DNA of 64,000 nt from an uncultured Bacteroidia bacterium. Lineage in GTDB: Bacteria > Bacteroidota > Bacteroidia > Bacteroidales > UBA932. The stretch spans positions 38,519 to 102,518 of the forward strand of contig CACYHF010000022.1 in assembly GCA_902774155.1 (NCBI GenBank), read 5' to 3'. Position numbers and translations under genes: made by a program. Positions 52,976 through 62,472 of the stretch are shown in pieces; positions within the stretch are counted from its first letter, which is position 1; each line of letters starts with the position of its first letter. The notes under the pieces were generated by a model, which saw only the letters and a program-made list of their open reading frames with translations, ran no database searches and was not told the DNA's origin.

Positions 52976-55885
52976 TTACAGTTTTACCAGGGCGCGGCCG
53001 GTGCGGCCGTCGATGCAGGCGGTGAGGGGAGCTTCCAGGCGGACATGCCGGAGCCAGGAGGTTTCCGTAATTGCAGGAAGGGCATCCAGGGCGCTCAGGT
53101 CCAGCTTGTCACCGGGACGGGAGTAAGGATCCACGTTCACGTAACCGGCATTGAAGGAGGTGAGGTTCTGGAAGAAATGCGAGCCCTGGCTGGGATCTAC
53201 GCGGAAATCCGGCAGGGCGCATTCCACCAGCACGCGGGCTTCGGAGATGTCACTCCAGGTTACGGGAACGCCCAGGGTGGGGATGCTGGATCCCCATCGG
53301 CCATAGCCGATCAGGACATACTGCCTTCCTTCGGCCCGCATCTGGGCATTGAGTTCCCGGAGTTCATCGGCCATTTCCTGCGTTTTCATCTTGTCGAAAG
53401 CATCGGCCTTCAGGTACACGATGTCCCTCAGGCCTATTTGCCAACCGGTTCCCAGTGCGCTCTCCGAAAGCACCAGGGCATCCGAGCAGTCAATGGTGCG
53501 CCAGTCCACTTCCGTCTGCAGGCTGTCGGAGGAGACGGGACGGATTTGCAGCGCCTTGAACGAGCCAGTGGAGAGTTCGGCGGCGAATTCCAGTTCCACG
53601 CTGCCCTGCATCTCTTGCGTGCCGATTTCCAGCAGGCGCTGGAGGATGGGTGCCAGCGGGAAGGTGCCGTAGCGCAGTATGTGGGAGAAAGTGACGGCCT
53701 TGGGACCCTGTGCAAAGGGCGAATCCACCATACGCTGGTTTTGGTAATCGTAGGTGGAAACCACGCGCGAAAATGCCTGGAAGCGACCGCATTCGCTGAT
53801 GGGGATGCGATCCAGGTTTACGGCGTCGTCTACGGAAGTCTTGAACTTCTCCGGCTGCAGGTTCAGGGCATACATCACCTGCTGGGTGTCACGTAGGGCT
53901 AATTCTGGCGTGGAGGTCTGCAAGACGTGCTTGGGATAGGCGGGGCAGAAGCGGAGCACTTGCTCGCCGTCCACCACGGCCTTGCCAAGGCCAAATGCCA
54001 GTTTCACAATGCCATCCTCAGCTTTTTCATGGCCGATGGGATAGAAGTTCACGCTGCGGGCCACACCCGACAGGGTAGGGAAGAAGTAGCCTTGATCGGC
54101 CGCACCGCACACCTCCTGCAGGATGATGGCCATCTTCTCTTCCGAAATCACATTGGCCGTGGCAGTGATGTAAGCGCGGGAGGCTGAGAAATACACGGAT
54201 GCGTACACGCTCTTGATGGCCTTGGCCAACAGACGCAGCTGCTGGTCTTCGTTCTCTACCGCCGGAATCATATAGGTGGAGTAAACACCCGCAAACGGCT
54301 GGTAATAAGAGTCTTCCAGTTTGGAGGAAGAACGGACGGCCAGCGGAGTGCGCACTACGCGGATGAAGGCACGTAGGGCTTCGACCAGCTCACCCGGCAG
54401 GGTGGAGGACACGAATTCCGACAGCAGTTCGGCGTCGGAGACTTCGGCGTTAATGACATATTGCAGACCGTTTTCCAGGATGAAGCGGTCGAAGTATTCG
54501 GTGGCGATGACCAGCGTGCGCGGCACGCTCACTCGGGCTCCTTCCCAGGCGTTGTACAGCTGGTACTTGTACAGGATGTGGTTCAGGAAGGCCAGGCCGC
54601 GCGCTTTGCCGCCCAGAGAACCTTCGCCGATGCGGGAGAACCAGATGGTGTCGTTGTAGGTGGCGGGGTCGAACTGGGCCACCACGCCCAGACTTTGCCG
54701 GATGCGGTATTCGTGGATGCTCTTCACGGCGGCCTGCCGGAAGGCTTCCGTATTCTCGAACGTGACGTTCTTGATGGCGTTGCCTTCCTCGAAGATACCG
54801 CGGGCCAGCATCCAGCGGGAGACGTAATTCTTGCTCCGGAGCTTTTCCAGCTGGCTTTCCGGCAGGGTGGCGATGATTTCCTCGGCCCCCTTCAGGTCCT
54901 TGGCGCGTGCCGTCTCCCTTCCGCGGGCGTCGGTGGCCACAAAGTCGCCGAAACCGAATTCCCGGCCGATATATTCCGACACGTCGTGGATGAGGGTCTT
55001 GGAGCGTTTCATCAGGAAACCCGCCTTCAGGCTTTCGGCCACCGAACGCATACTCTCCTGGGAACTCTGCATAAGGATGGGCATCTTGGGGATTTCCTTG
55101 CGGATGAGTTTGCAGAAATTCACGCCGGCATCCAGTTTTTCCTTGGAGGGTTTGTCGTGCTTGTGCAGGACGAAACCTACGTCCGAAATCACGCCCAGCA
55201 GGTGCTCCTTATAGCGGTTATAAAGGGCTACTGCGTCGTCGTAGTTGGTGGCGTGGAGCACTTTGGGCCGCGCCCTGCGACGGAAAATCTGCTGGTCTTC
55301 GTTCAGGGCATCCCGCGCTGCGTCAGTATTCTGCTGCAGCATGAGCTTGTACAGCAGGGAGAGGTAGGTGGAATAGTAGCGCACGGAATCTTCCACCAGC
55401 AGGATGCACTGCACGCCGGCGCCCAGGATATCGGCCGGGGCATTCAGGCTGTCTTCCAGCAGTTTGATGATGGCGATGATCAGGTCCGTGTTGCCGTTCC
55501 AGTTGAATATATGGTCGATATTGCTCAGGTCCCTGTCTTCCAGCTGACGATACACCTCCTTGGAGAAGGCGGTGAGGAGCACGATAGGGGTTTCGGCCTG
55601 GCAGGCCTTCATGTGGGCGGCGAAGTCGAATACGTCCACCTCGCCCACATTGTACAGGGTGATAACCAGGTCCCATCGTTCACCCGCATGGGCCCGTTCC
55701 AGGGCCTCGCGGGTGCTGGAAACGCGCTCGATTACCGGCGGGCCGCTCAGATTGAGTTCTGCGTACTCCCGGGCAATACGGCCGTCCAGCCGTCCTTCCT
55801 CTTCCAGTGAAAAGTTGTCGTAGTTGTTACAGACCAGCAGAATCCGCCGGATTCGCCGGGCCATGAGCGTTTTGCTATCGATCAT
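52976..55885 (-). CDS. PEP-synthase-like protein with N-terminal receiver domains
   Basis: A 969-residue protein. Residues ~10-150 and ~155-320 look like two response-regulator-like domains (RILLVCNNYDNFSLE and CILLVEDSVRYYSTYLSLLY). A PPDK/PEP-synthase ATP-grasp domain starts near residue 430 (GSLGGKARGLAFLN, TPLAVRSSSKLEDSYYQPFA, AIILQEVCG, VELEFAAELSTG, LQIRP). I see neither the swivelling phospho-His motif nor the PEP/pyruvate-binding barrel, so it is not a complete PEP synthase. It overlaps gdhA by four bases. Family proteins are widespread in Bacteroidetes but, to my knowledge, without a set function. Confidence 0.75.
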   Translation of the reverse strand: MIDSKTLMARRIRRILLVCNNYDNFSLEEEGRLDGRIAREYAELNLSGPPVIERVSSTREALERAHAGERWDLVITLYNVGEVDVFDFAAHMKACQAETPIVLLTAFSKEVYRQLEDRDLSNIDHIFNWNGNTDLIIAIIKLLEDSLNAPADILGAGVQCILLVEDSVRYYSTYLSLLYKLMLQQNTDAARDALNEDQQIFRRRARPKVLHATNYDDAVALYNRYKEHLLGVISDVGFVLHKHDKPSKEKLDAGVNFCKLIRKEIPKMPILMQSSQESMRSVAESLKAGFLMKRSKTLIHDVSEYIGREFGFGDFVATDARGRETARAKDLKGAEEIIATLPESQLEKLRSKNYVSRWMLARGIFEEGNAIKNVTFENTEAFRQAAVKSIHEYRIRQSLGVVAQFDPATYNDTIWFSRIGEGSLGGKARGLAFLNHILYKYQLYNAWEGARVSVPRTLVIATEYFDRFILENGLQYVINAEVSDAELLSEFVSSTLPGELVEALRAFIRVVRTPLAVRSSSKLEDSYYQPFAGVYSTYMIPAVENEDQQLRLLAKAIKSVYASVYFSASRAYITATANVISEEKMAIILQEVCGAADQGYFFPTLSGVARSVNFYPIGHEKAEDGIVKLAFGLGKAVVDGEQVLRFCPAYPKHVLQTSTPELALRDTQQVMYALNLQPEKFKTSVDDAVNLDRIPISECGRFQAFSRVVSTYDYQNQRMVDSPFAQGPKAVTFSHILRYGTFPLAPILQRLLEIGTQEMQGSVELEFAAELSTGSFKALQIRPVSSDSLQTEVDWRTIDCSDALVLSESALGTGWQIGLRDIVYLKADAFDKMKTQEMADELRELNAQMRAEGRQYVLIGYGRWGSSIPTLGVPVTWSDISEARVLVECALPDFRVDPSQGSHFFQNLTSFNAGYVNVDPYSRPGDKLDLSALDALPAITETSWLRHVRLEAPLTACIDGRTGRALVKL

Positions 55886-57237
55886 ACAAGTCCTTGGTCA
55901 TACATGGCGGCGGCTACCTGGATAAAACCGGCCAGGTTGGCGCCTTTTACATAATTGACGCTGCCGTCCGGGTTCGTTCCGTAGCGGAGGCAGGCGGAGT
56001 GGATATCTGACATGATGCGGCGCAGCTGGGCGTCCACTTCTTCGGCGCTCCAGTGCTGACGCATGGAATTCTGGCTCATTTCCAGGCCGCTGGTGGCCAC
56101 GCCACCTGCATTGGAAGCCTTGCCGGGCGAATAAAGCAGTCCGGCGCCCTGGATCACACGGATAGCCTCCGGTGTAGAGGGCATGTTGGCGCCTTCGGCA
56201 ACGCAGATGCAGCCGCCGGCCACCAGTTTTTCGGCATCGGCCTTTTCAATTTCGTTCTGCGTGGCGCAGGGGAGGGCAATGTCGCAGGGAATGCCCCAGG
56301 GACGCTCTCCGGGCGTATAAGTGACGCCGGGGAAATGGGTGGCGTACTCCTTGATGCGTCCGCGGCGGATGTTCTTCAGCTCAAAAACGTAGTTCATTTT
56401 CTCCTCGGTGAGACCGGCGGGGTCGTAAATGAATCCGTCAGAATCCGACAGGGTCTGCACCACGGCGCCCAGACGCATGGCCTTCTGAGCCGCATACTGG
56501 GCCACGTTGCCGGCACCGGAGATGTTCACGCGCTTGCCCTCGAAACTCTGGCCGCGCGTTTCCAGCATCTGGCTGGCGAAATAGCACAGGCCGTAACCGG
56601 TGGCCTCCGGACGCAGCAGGGAACCGCCCCAACCAAGGCCTTTACCGGTAAGGGTGCCGGAAAATTCGTCTTTCAGGCGTTTGTACTGGCCAAAGAGAAA
56701 GCCGATTTCGCGCCCTCCCACGCCGATATCGCCGGCAGGGACATCCACATTCGGTCCGATATGGCGGTACAGTTCCGTCATGAAGCTTTGGCAGAAGCGC
56801 ATGACCTCTGCATCTGATTTTCCGCGGGGATTGAAGTCGCTGCCGCCTTTGGCTCCGCCCATGGGGAGGGTGGTGAGGGCATTTTTGAAGGTTTGCTCGA
56901 AAGCCAGGAACTTCATGATGGACAGATTCACGCTGGGGTGAAAGCGCAGACCACCTTTGTAAGGGCCGATGGCACTGCTGGCCTGCACGCGGAAACCCCG
57001 GTTGATGCGAACCTCGCCGTAGTCATCCATCCAGGGGACACGGAAGATGACGATGCGTTCCGGTTCTACCATCCGTTCCAGGATTTTCTGGTCCATCAGG
57101 TGGGGATTGGCAGTAACATAGGGAGCCACGCTTTCCACCACTTCGCGTACGGCCTGGTGGAATTCGGGCTCACCGGGGTTTCGGGCCAGGACATCGCCCA
57201 TGAAACCCTCGATGTACTTTTGGGTAAAAGGATCCAT
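55882..57237 (-). CDS. gdhA: NADP-type glutamate dehydrogenase
   Basis: A 451-residue hexameric-type glutamate dehydrogenase that interconverts 2-oxoglutarate plus ammonia and glutamate. It has GPYKGGLRFHPSVNLSIMKF (substrate-binding Lys), LPMGGAKGGSDFNPRGKSD (catalytic Lys), VDVPAGDIGVGGREIGFLFG, VNISGAGNVAQYAAQKAM (dinucleotide fold) and AEGANMPST. Length fits the 440-450-residue bacterial class. It has its own -7 box and leads a two-gene operon with the PEP-synthase-like gene. Confidence 0.97.
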   Translation of the reverse strand: MDPFTQKYIEGFMGDVLARNPGEPEFHQAVREVVESVAPYVTANPHLMDQKILERMVEPERIVIFRVPWMDDYGEVRINRGFRVQASSAIGPYKGGLRFHPSVNLSIMKFLAFEQTFKNALTTLPMGGAKGGSDFNPRGKSDAEVMRFCQSFMTELYRHIGPNVDVPAGDIGVGGREIGFLFGQYKRLKDEFSGTLTGKGLGWGGSLLRPEATGYGLCYFASQMLETRGQSFEGKRVNISGAGNVAQYAAQKAMRLGAVVQTLSDSDGFIYDPAGLTEEKMNYVFELKNIRRGRIKEYATHFPGVTYTPGERPWGIPCDIALPCATQNEIEKADAEKLVAGGCICVAEGANMPSTPEAIRVIQGAGLLYSPGKASNAGGVATSGLEMSQNSMRQHWSAEEVDAQLRRIMSDIHSACLRYGTNPDGSVNYVKGANLAGFIQVAAAMYDQGLV

Positions 57238-57272
57238 TCGTTCGTTTTAATTGTGATACACTACTATACGTA

Positions 57273-57280
57273 CAAAAGTA
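57273..57280 (-). promoter_or_regulatory. -7 box (TACTTTTG) of gdhA
   Basis: A TAnnTTTG match on the minus strand, 35 bases before the gdhA ATG, in the 70-base divergent gap with the WYL gene. Confidence 0.5.
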
Positions 57281-57293
57281 CGCATTTTTTTAT

Positions 57294-57301
57294 TAACTTT
57301 G
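57294..57301 (+). promoter_or_regulatory. -7 box (TAACTTTG) of the WYL regulator gene
   Basis: A perfect TAnnTTTG match ending six bases before the ATG at 57308. Confidence 0.5.
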
Positions 57302-57307
57302 TAAAAT

Positions 57308-58163
57308 ATGGTCCAAGAACTGGTTGGGAAATATATCTTTCTGGTGCAGACCTTCGTGGAAGCGGGGGAGCAGGGCCTTTCCTGGCAACAGGTGGCCCGC
57401 CACTGGGAAGACCGTTACGGGGAAGCCTATCCCCGCCGCTCGTTCGTGAACCATCGGGCAGCCGTGGAGGAAGTGTTCGGCATCGCCATCCGCTGCGACA
57501 GGCACACCAACCGCTACAAGATTGATAAGGGGGAAAGCGCTGTGGATCAGCGGGAAGCGGTGGATTACCTCATCAATACCTTCACGGTAAACAGTCTCCT
57601 AACCTTAAGCAAGGAACGCTTGAGCGGCCGGGTGGCGGTGGAGGATGTCCCCTCCGGTCATCAGTATCTTACCACGCTCATGCAGGCCATGCTGGAGGGC
57701 GATATCCTGCGCATCCGCTACCGCAAGTATATGAGTGAGGAGGCCGATGAAAGGGTGCTCCATCCCTATGCCCTGAAAGAATTCGCCAAGCGCTGGTATC
57801 TGGTGGCCTTCAGCGAGGAAGCCGATGCCCTGCGTGTATACGCTTTGGACCGGATAATCGGCCTGGATCGAAGCCAGTTACGGCATCTATCTGCCGGAGC
57901 CCGGTCAGGTGCCCGTCCTGGTAAAACTGCGCACCACGCTGCGGGAATCGGCCTATCTTCAGGACCTGCCGCTGCACCCCAGCCAGACCCTGGTGGAACA
58001 GGCATCCGACCATTGTATCTTTGCCCTGCGCATCATTCCCAATCCCAACCTGGTGATGGACCTTTGCAAGCACGGGGACCGGCTGGAAGTGCTGGAACCC
58101 GCCAGTCTTCGCGCGGCGGTGCAAGAAGCCTTGAACAAAGCTATCCAACTATATGAAACGTAA
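57308..58163 (+). CDS. WYL-domain transcriptional regulator (frameshifted)
   Basis: An N-terminal winged-helix-like segment (YPRRSFVNHRAAVEEVFGIA) is followed by the WYL core (LEGDILRIRYRKY, LHPYALKEFAKRWYLVAF, LRVYALDRIIGL). At about 57858-57868 the frame changes. Frame one then reads noise to 58156. The true C-terminus continues in another frame (IEASYGIYLPEPGQVPVLVK, PLHPSQTLVEQA) to the stop at 58161-58163. Besides the shift, the join seems to lack the ~17 residues that normally separate these motifs in WYL proteins. WYL domains often sense nucleotides or other ligands. The gene overlaps the S9 peptidase start by 11 bases. Confidence 0.8.
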
Positions 58164-60346
58164 ACTATTTGCCATGACGGCCATTGTAATGGCCCTCGTT
58201 GCCTGTAAAGAAAGCGTATATCGGCCCGTCCAACCTCCAGGTGGAAGACGGCCACATGACCCCGGAGCTGCTGCTGTCGCTGGGACGCCTGAGCGACCCC
58301 CAGCTCTCTCCGGACAGCAAAACCATCCTGTATGGCGTGAGCTACACCAGCATCGCGGAAAACCGCAGCGTGCGCAACCTGTTCACCATTCCGGTGGAAG
58401 GCGGGGAACCCACGCAGCTTACTATGGACGGGAAAAGCATTTCCGGAGCCCGCTGGAGCCCGGACGGCAGCGCCATCTTCTTCCTTCAGGGCGGCCAGCT
58501 GTACAAGGCGCCCTATAAGAATGGCCGGCTGGGCAAGCGTGAGCAGTTAACGGACGTTCCTTCCGGCATTGATGACTATCAGCTGTCCCCGGATGCCGCC
58601 CTGTTTATGTACGTGTCCAATGTGCACAGCGCCGTGGAGGTACCCTCCGACACGGACCCCCTGCTGGACAAGGCCGAGGCCTATGCCACTGAAGACCTGA
58701 TGTACCGCCACTGGGACCACTGGCTCACGGAAATCCCGCACACCTACGTGGCCACGCTGGGCAACGGTGTGGTGAAGGAAGGGATGGATATCCTGGGCGG
58801 GGCCGATGTCCTGTTCCAACTGCCCAACGGCCCTTTCCCGGACATAGCCGACCTTTGCTGGAGCCCGGACGGCCGCTACATCGCCTATGCCTGTAAGAAA
58901 CTGGAAGGCAAGCAGTACGCCTTCTCCACCAACACCTGCATCTACCTCTACTGCCCGCTTACGGGGGAGACTTCCCAGGTCACTTTCCAGGGCGGTTATG
59001 ACACGCATCCCGTGTGGAGCCCGGACGGCTCGCAGCTGGCCTGGTTGTCCATGGCACGCGACGGCTATGAGGCCGATAAAGTGCGCCTGATGGTGGCCGA
59101 CATAATTTATGATGAGGCTTCCGAAGGCCAGAGTGCCAACCCGGAGGTGACGAACATCCGTGACCTCACCGCCGCCTTCAAGTATAATGCAGACGCTCCT
59201 GTCTGGGCCGTCGACGGCAAGTCCCTGTATTTCTCGGCCCTTGCCGAAGGTCTGGAAGGCATCTTTAACGTGGTCCCGGAGGAGGAACCGGTGATCGTGC
59301 GCCTCACGGCCGACAACCTGTGGTTCGATTTCGGCTCTCCTTTCGGCGTGCTGCAGGACGGAACGCTGCTTACCACCTTCGCTTCCATGGATTTCCCCAT
59401 GGAACTGGTGGCCGTGACGGGCAATGCCATCCGGCAGATTACTTTCGAGAACCAGCACCTGCTGGAGCAGCTGGACAAGCATGAGACCGAGGCCCGCTGG
59501 CTGGACACCGTGGACGGACAGAAGATGCTCACCTGGGTGCTGTTCCCGCCGCAGTTCGATCCTTCCAAGACCTATCCCGCCATTGAAATCTGCCTGGGAG
59601 GCCCCCAGGGCACGCTTTCCCAGGGCTGGAGCTATCGCTGGAACTATCTTCTTATGTGCCACCAGGGCTATGTGGTGGTGCTGCCCAACCGGCGCGGCAC
59701 CACGGCCTTCGGCCAGGAGTGGTGTGAGGAAATCTCCGGCGACTATATCGGCCTGAATATGCAGGATTACCTCACCGCGGCGCGCAACATCAAGGCCGAA
59801 CCTTATGTGAGCGGCGTGGCGGCCTGCGGCGCTTCCTATGGCGGCTACAGCGTGTATTATCTGGCCGGTATCCACGGCGATATGTACGACTGCTTCATTG
59901 CCCACGCCGGTATCTTCAACGAGGAACATATGTATATGAGCACCGAGGAAATGTGGTTCCCCAACTGGGACAACGGCGGCATCCCCCTGGAATATGCCTA
60001 TGAAGAAGGCCAGGTGGGTCCTGCCGGCGACGGCATTACCTTCGGCGGTCTGCAGCAGGCCGGCTCTCCCTGGAGCAAGAAGGCCGAGGCCATCCGCCAC
60101 TATGCCAACTCCCCGCACAAGCTGGTCCAGAACTGGCATACGCCTATCCTTTGTATCCACGGCGGATCGGACTTCCGCGTTCCGTCCGAGGAAGGGATGG
60201 CAGCCTTCAACGCCGCTCAGATGATGGGCGTCCCCTCCAAACTGATTGTGTTCCCCGGCGAAAACCACTGGATCCTGAAGCCGCAGAACGCCCTCTACTG
60301 GCACCGCAGCTACTTCGACTGGCTGGACCGCTGGATGAAGAATTAA
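58153..60346 (+). CDS. S9-family prolyl-oligopeptidase-type peptidase (frameshift in signal region)
   Basis: The ATG at 58153 opens a lipoprotein signal (FAMTAIVMALVAC) that fits the family. The body, from IGPSNLQVEDGHMTPELLL, is one frame away and runs to 60346. One extra A in the AAAGAAAG run near 58206-58214 would explain the shift. The protein has a WD40-like/PD40 propeller (LSPDSKTILYG, WSPDGSAIFFL, WSPDGRYIAYA), then a catalytic domain with nucleophile Ser near residue 546 of the long frame (CGASYGGYS), Asp in HGGSDFRVP and His in GENHW. It should cleave peptides in the periplasm. Without correction, translation could begin only at an internal ATG lacking the signal. Confidence 0.88.
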
Positions 60347-62472
60347 GAGATCTGGGAGAAATCCTTCGTAAGATATTTGTCCCGCTGCAGCTCTTGGGCC
60401 AGCGGGGCATTTTTTTGTTCCGAGAGGGTGGGATCCTGATTCAGAACGTGCTGGGCATAGGCGCGGGCATCGTTCAGGATGAGCCCGTCCTTGGCCAGGG
60501 AGGCAATGTTCAGGGAGATGGGCAGGCCGCTTTGCATAGTGCCTTCCAAGTCTCCGGGACCGCGGAGTTTGAGGTCTTCTTCGGCCAGTTCGAAGCCGTT
60601 CTCGGTGGCGCATAACAGGTCCAGTCGCTTCTGGCTTTCCTTGGACACTTTGGTCCCTTTCATCAGGATGCAATAGGAGCGTTCGGCGCCCCGGCCCACG
60701 CGGCCGCGCAGCTGGTGCAACTGGCTCAGGCCGAAGCGTTCGGCACTTTCGATTACCATCACGGAGGCATTGGGCACATCTACGCCCACCTCAATTACTG
60801 TTGTGGATACCAGGATGTGGGCCCGGCCTGCCACGAAGGCGTCCATATTGAAGGCTTTTTCCTGCGGCGTCTGCCGGCCGTGGACGATGGCCACTTTGTA
60901 CTGGGGCAGGGGAAAGGCCTTCACAATTTCTTCATAGCCCAGCTCCAGGTTCTTGTAGTCTAATTTTTCGCTCTCGAAGATGAGCGGATACACGATGAAG
61001 GCCTGCCGGCCTTTGGCAATCTCGTCGCGGATGAAGTTGTGCATAGCGTGGCGCTTGCTCTCGCCCACGCAGAGGGTGGTAACGGGTTTTCGGCCCGGGG
61101 GCATCTCGTCAATCACGGAAACGTCCAAGTCTCCGTACAGGGTCATAGCCAGGGTGCGGGGGATGGGCGTAGCTGTCATGACCAGCACGTGCGGCGGCAC
61201 GCTGTTCCAGCCTTTGTTCCAGAGCCGGGAACGCTGCTCTACGCCAAAGCGGTGCTGCTCGTCAATGACCGCCAGCCCAAGCGCCCGGAACTGCACCGTA
61301 TCTTCTATGAGGGCATGCGTGCCGATCAGGATGCCGATACTCCCGTCCTGCAGCCCGGCGTGGATTTCCCGCCGTTCCCGCACGCCGGTGTTGCCAGTGA
61401 GCAGGGCGCAGCGTACTCCTGTGGGTATCAGGTACTTGGAGACGTTGGCGTAATGCTGCTGGGCCAGGACTTCCGTGGGGGCCATAATGCAGGCCTGGTA
61501 GCCGTTTCCAACAGCGATGAGGGCGCTCAGGACCGCCACCATGGTTTTTCCGGAACCTACATCGCCCTGCAGCAAGCGGTTCATCTGGTGACCGCTCATC
61601 AGGTCGGCCCTGATCTCCCGGATGACGCGTTTCTGGGCGCCCGTGAGTTCATAGGGCAAAGCGTTGAAGCAGGCGTTGAAAGCATCGCCCACGGCCGGCA
61701 TTTTGAGCCCCACCGCATTGTGGCTGCGGATGTATTTCTGTTTCAGGAGCGAAAGCTGCAACAGAAACAGTTCCTCAAATTTGAGCCGATAGGACGCTTT
61801 CCCCAGGGCAGCCTGGTCCACGGGAAAGTGGATTTGCCGAAGGGCGAAGGTAAGCGGCACCAGGCCTTTTTCCTTGAGGACGTAGTCCGGCAAGGTCTCC
61901 TGCAGCGTGGGCAGGACACCCTCCAGGGCCGTTCCGATTAGCTTGAGCATGGTCCGGCCGGTAATGCCGGCGTTCTTGAGTTTTTCCGTGGACGGATAGA
62001 TTCCCGTGAGCACACCCGTATTGGCTGTGTCGGGGGCGTCCACTTCCGGATGCACCATGTTCAGGTGAGAGCCGAATACCGCCGGCTTGCCGAAAAAGAT
62101 GAAGGTGGAACCCGGTATCAAACGGCTGTGCATCCACTTTACACCTTTGAAAAAAACCACTTCCATCTCGCCGCTTTCATCGGCCACGATGGCGCTTAAA
62201 CGGCTCACCAGGTTATATTTGAGTTTGTCGGGCGGCAGTTCCGCGCCGTTTTTGGCATACAGGCGCACTTTCTGCACGGTGGCGCGCACTTGGACCTGTG
62301 CCAGATCCGGCTGTACATCGGCTATGCGCACGATGCTGCTGCGGTCTATGTAGCGGAAGGGATACAGGTGCAGCAGGTCTCCTACGGTGACAATCCCCAG
62401 CTCCGACTCCAGCAGTGCAGCCCGTTTGGGCCCCACGCCGGGAAGGTACTGTATGGATGTCTCCGTATTCAT
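60343..62472 (-). CDS. recG: ATP-dependent DNA helicase RecG
   Basis: A 709-residue branch-migration helicase acting on replication forks and Holliday junctions. The N-terminal wedge (OB) domain contains YLPGVGPKRAALLESELGI and LYPFRYIDRS. The helicase core has Walker A LLQGDVGSGKTMVAVLSAL, ATGVRC-region motif Ia MAPTEVLAQQHYAN, motif II in VIDEQHRFGVEQR (DEQH), motif III VMTATPIPRTLAM, and RGRVGRG. Length fits the family. Its stop overlaps that of the convergent S9 peptidase, and its ATG abuts the stop of the upstream serine hydrolase. Confidence 0.97.
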   Translation of the reverse strand: MNTETSIQYLPGVGPKRAALLESELGIVTVGDLLHLYPFRYIDRSSIVRIADVQPDLAQVQVRATVQKVRLYAKNGAELPPDKLKYNLVSRLSAIVADESGEMEVVFFKGVKWMHSRLIPGSTFIFFGKPAVFGSHLNMVHPEVDAPDTANTGVLTGIYPSTEKLKNAGITGRTMLKLIGTALEGVLPTLQETLPDYVLKEKGLVPLTFALRQIHFPVDQAALGKASYRLKFEELFLLQLSLLKQKYIRSHNAVGLKMPAVGDAFNACFNALPYELTGAQKRVIREIRADLMSGHQMNRLLQGDVGSGKTMVAVLSALIAVGNGYQACIMAPTEVLAQQHYANVSKYLIPTGVRCALLTGNTGVRERREIHAGLQDGSIGILIGTHALIEDTVQFRALGLAVIDEQHRFGVEQRSRLWNKGWNSVPPHVLVMTATPIPRTLAMTLYGDLDVSVIDEMPPGRKPVTTLCVGESKRHAMHNFIRDEIAKGRQAFIVYPLIFESEKLDYKNLELGYEEIVKAFPLPQYKVAIVHGRQTPQEKAFNMDAFVAGRAHILVSTTVIEVGVDVPNASVMVIESAERFGLSQLHQLRGRVGRGAERSYCILMKGTKVSKESQKRLDLLCATENGFELAEEDLKLRGPGDLEGTMQSGLPISLNIASLAKDGLILNDARAYAQHVLNQDPTLSEQKNAPLAQELQRDKYLTKDFSQIS

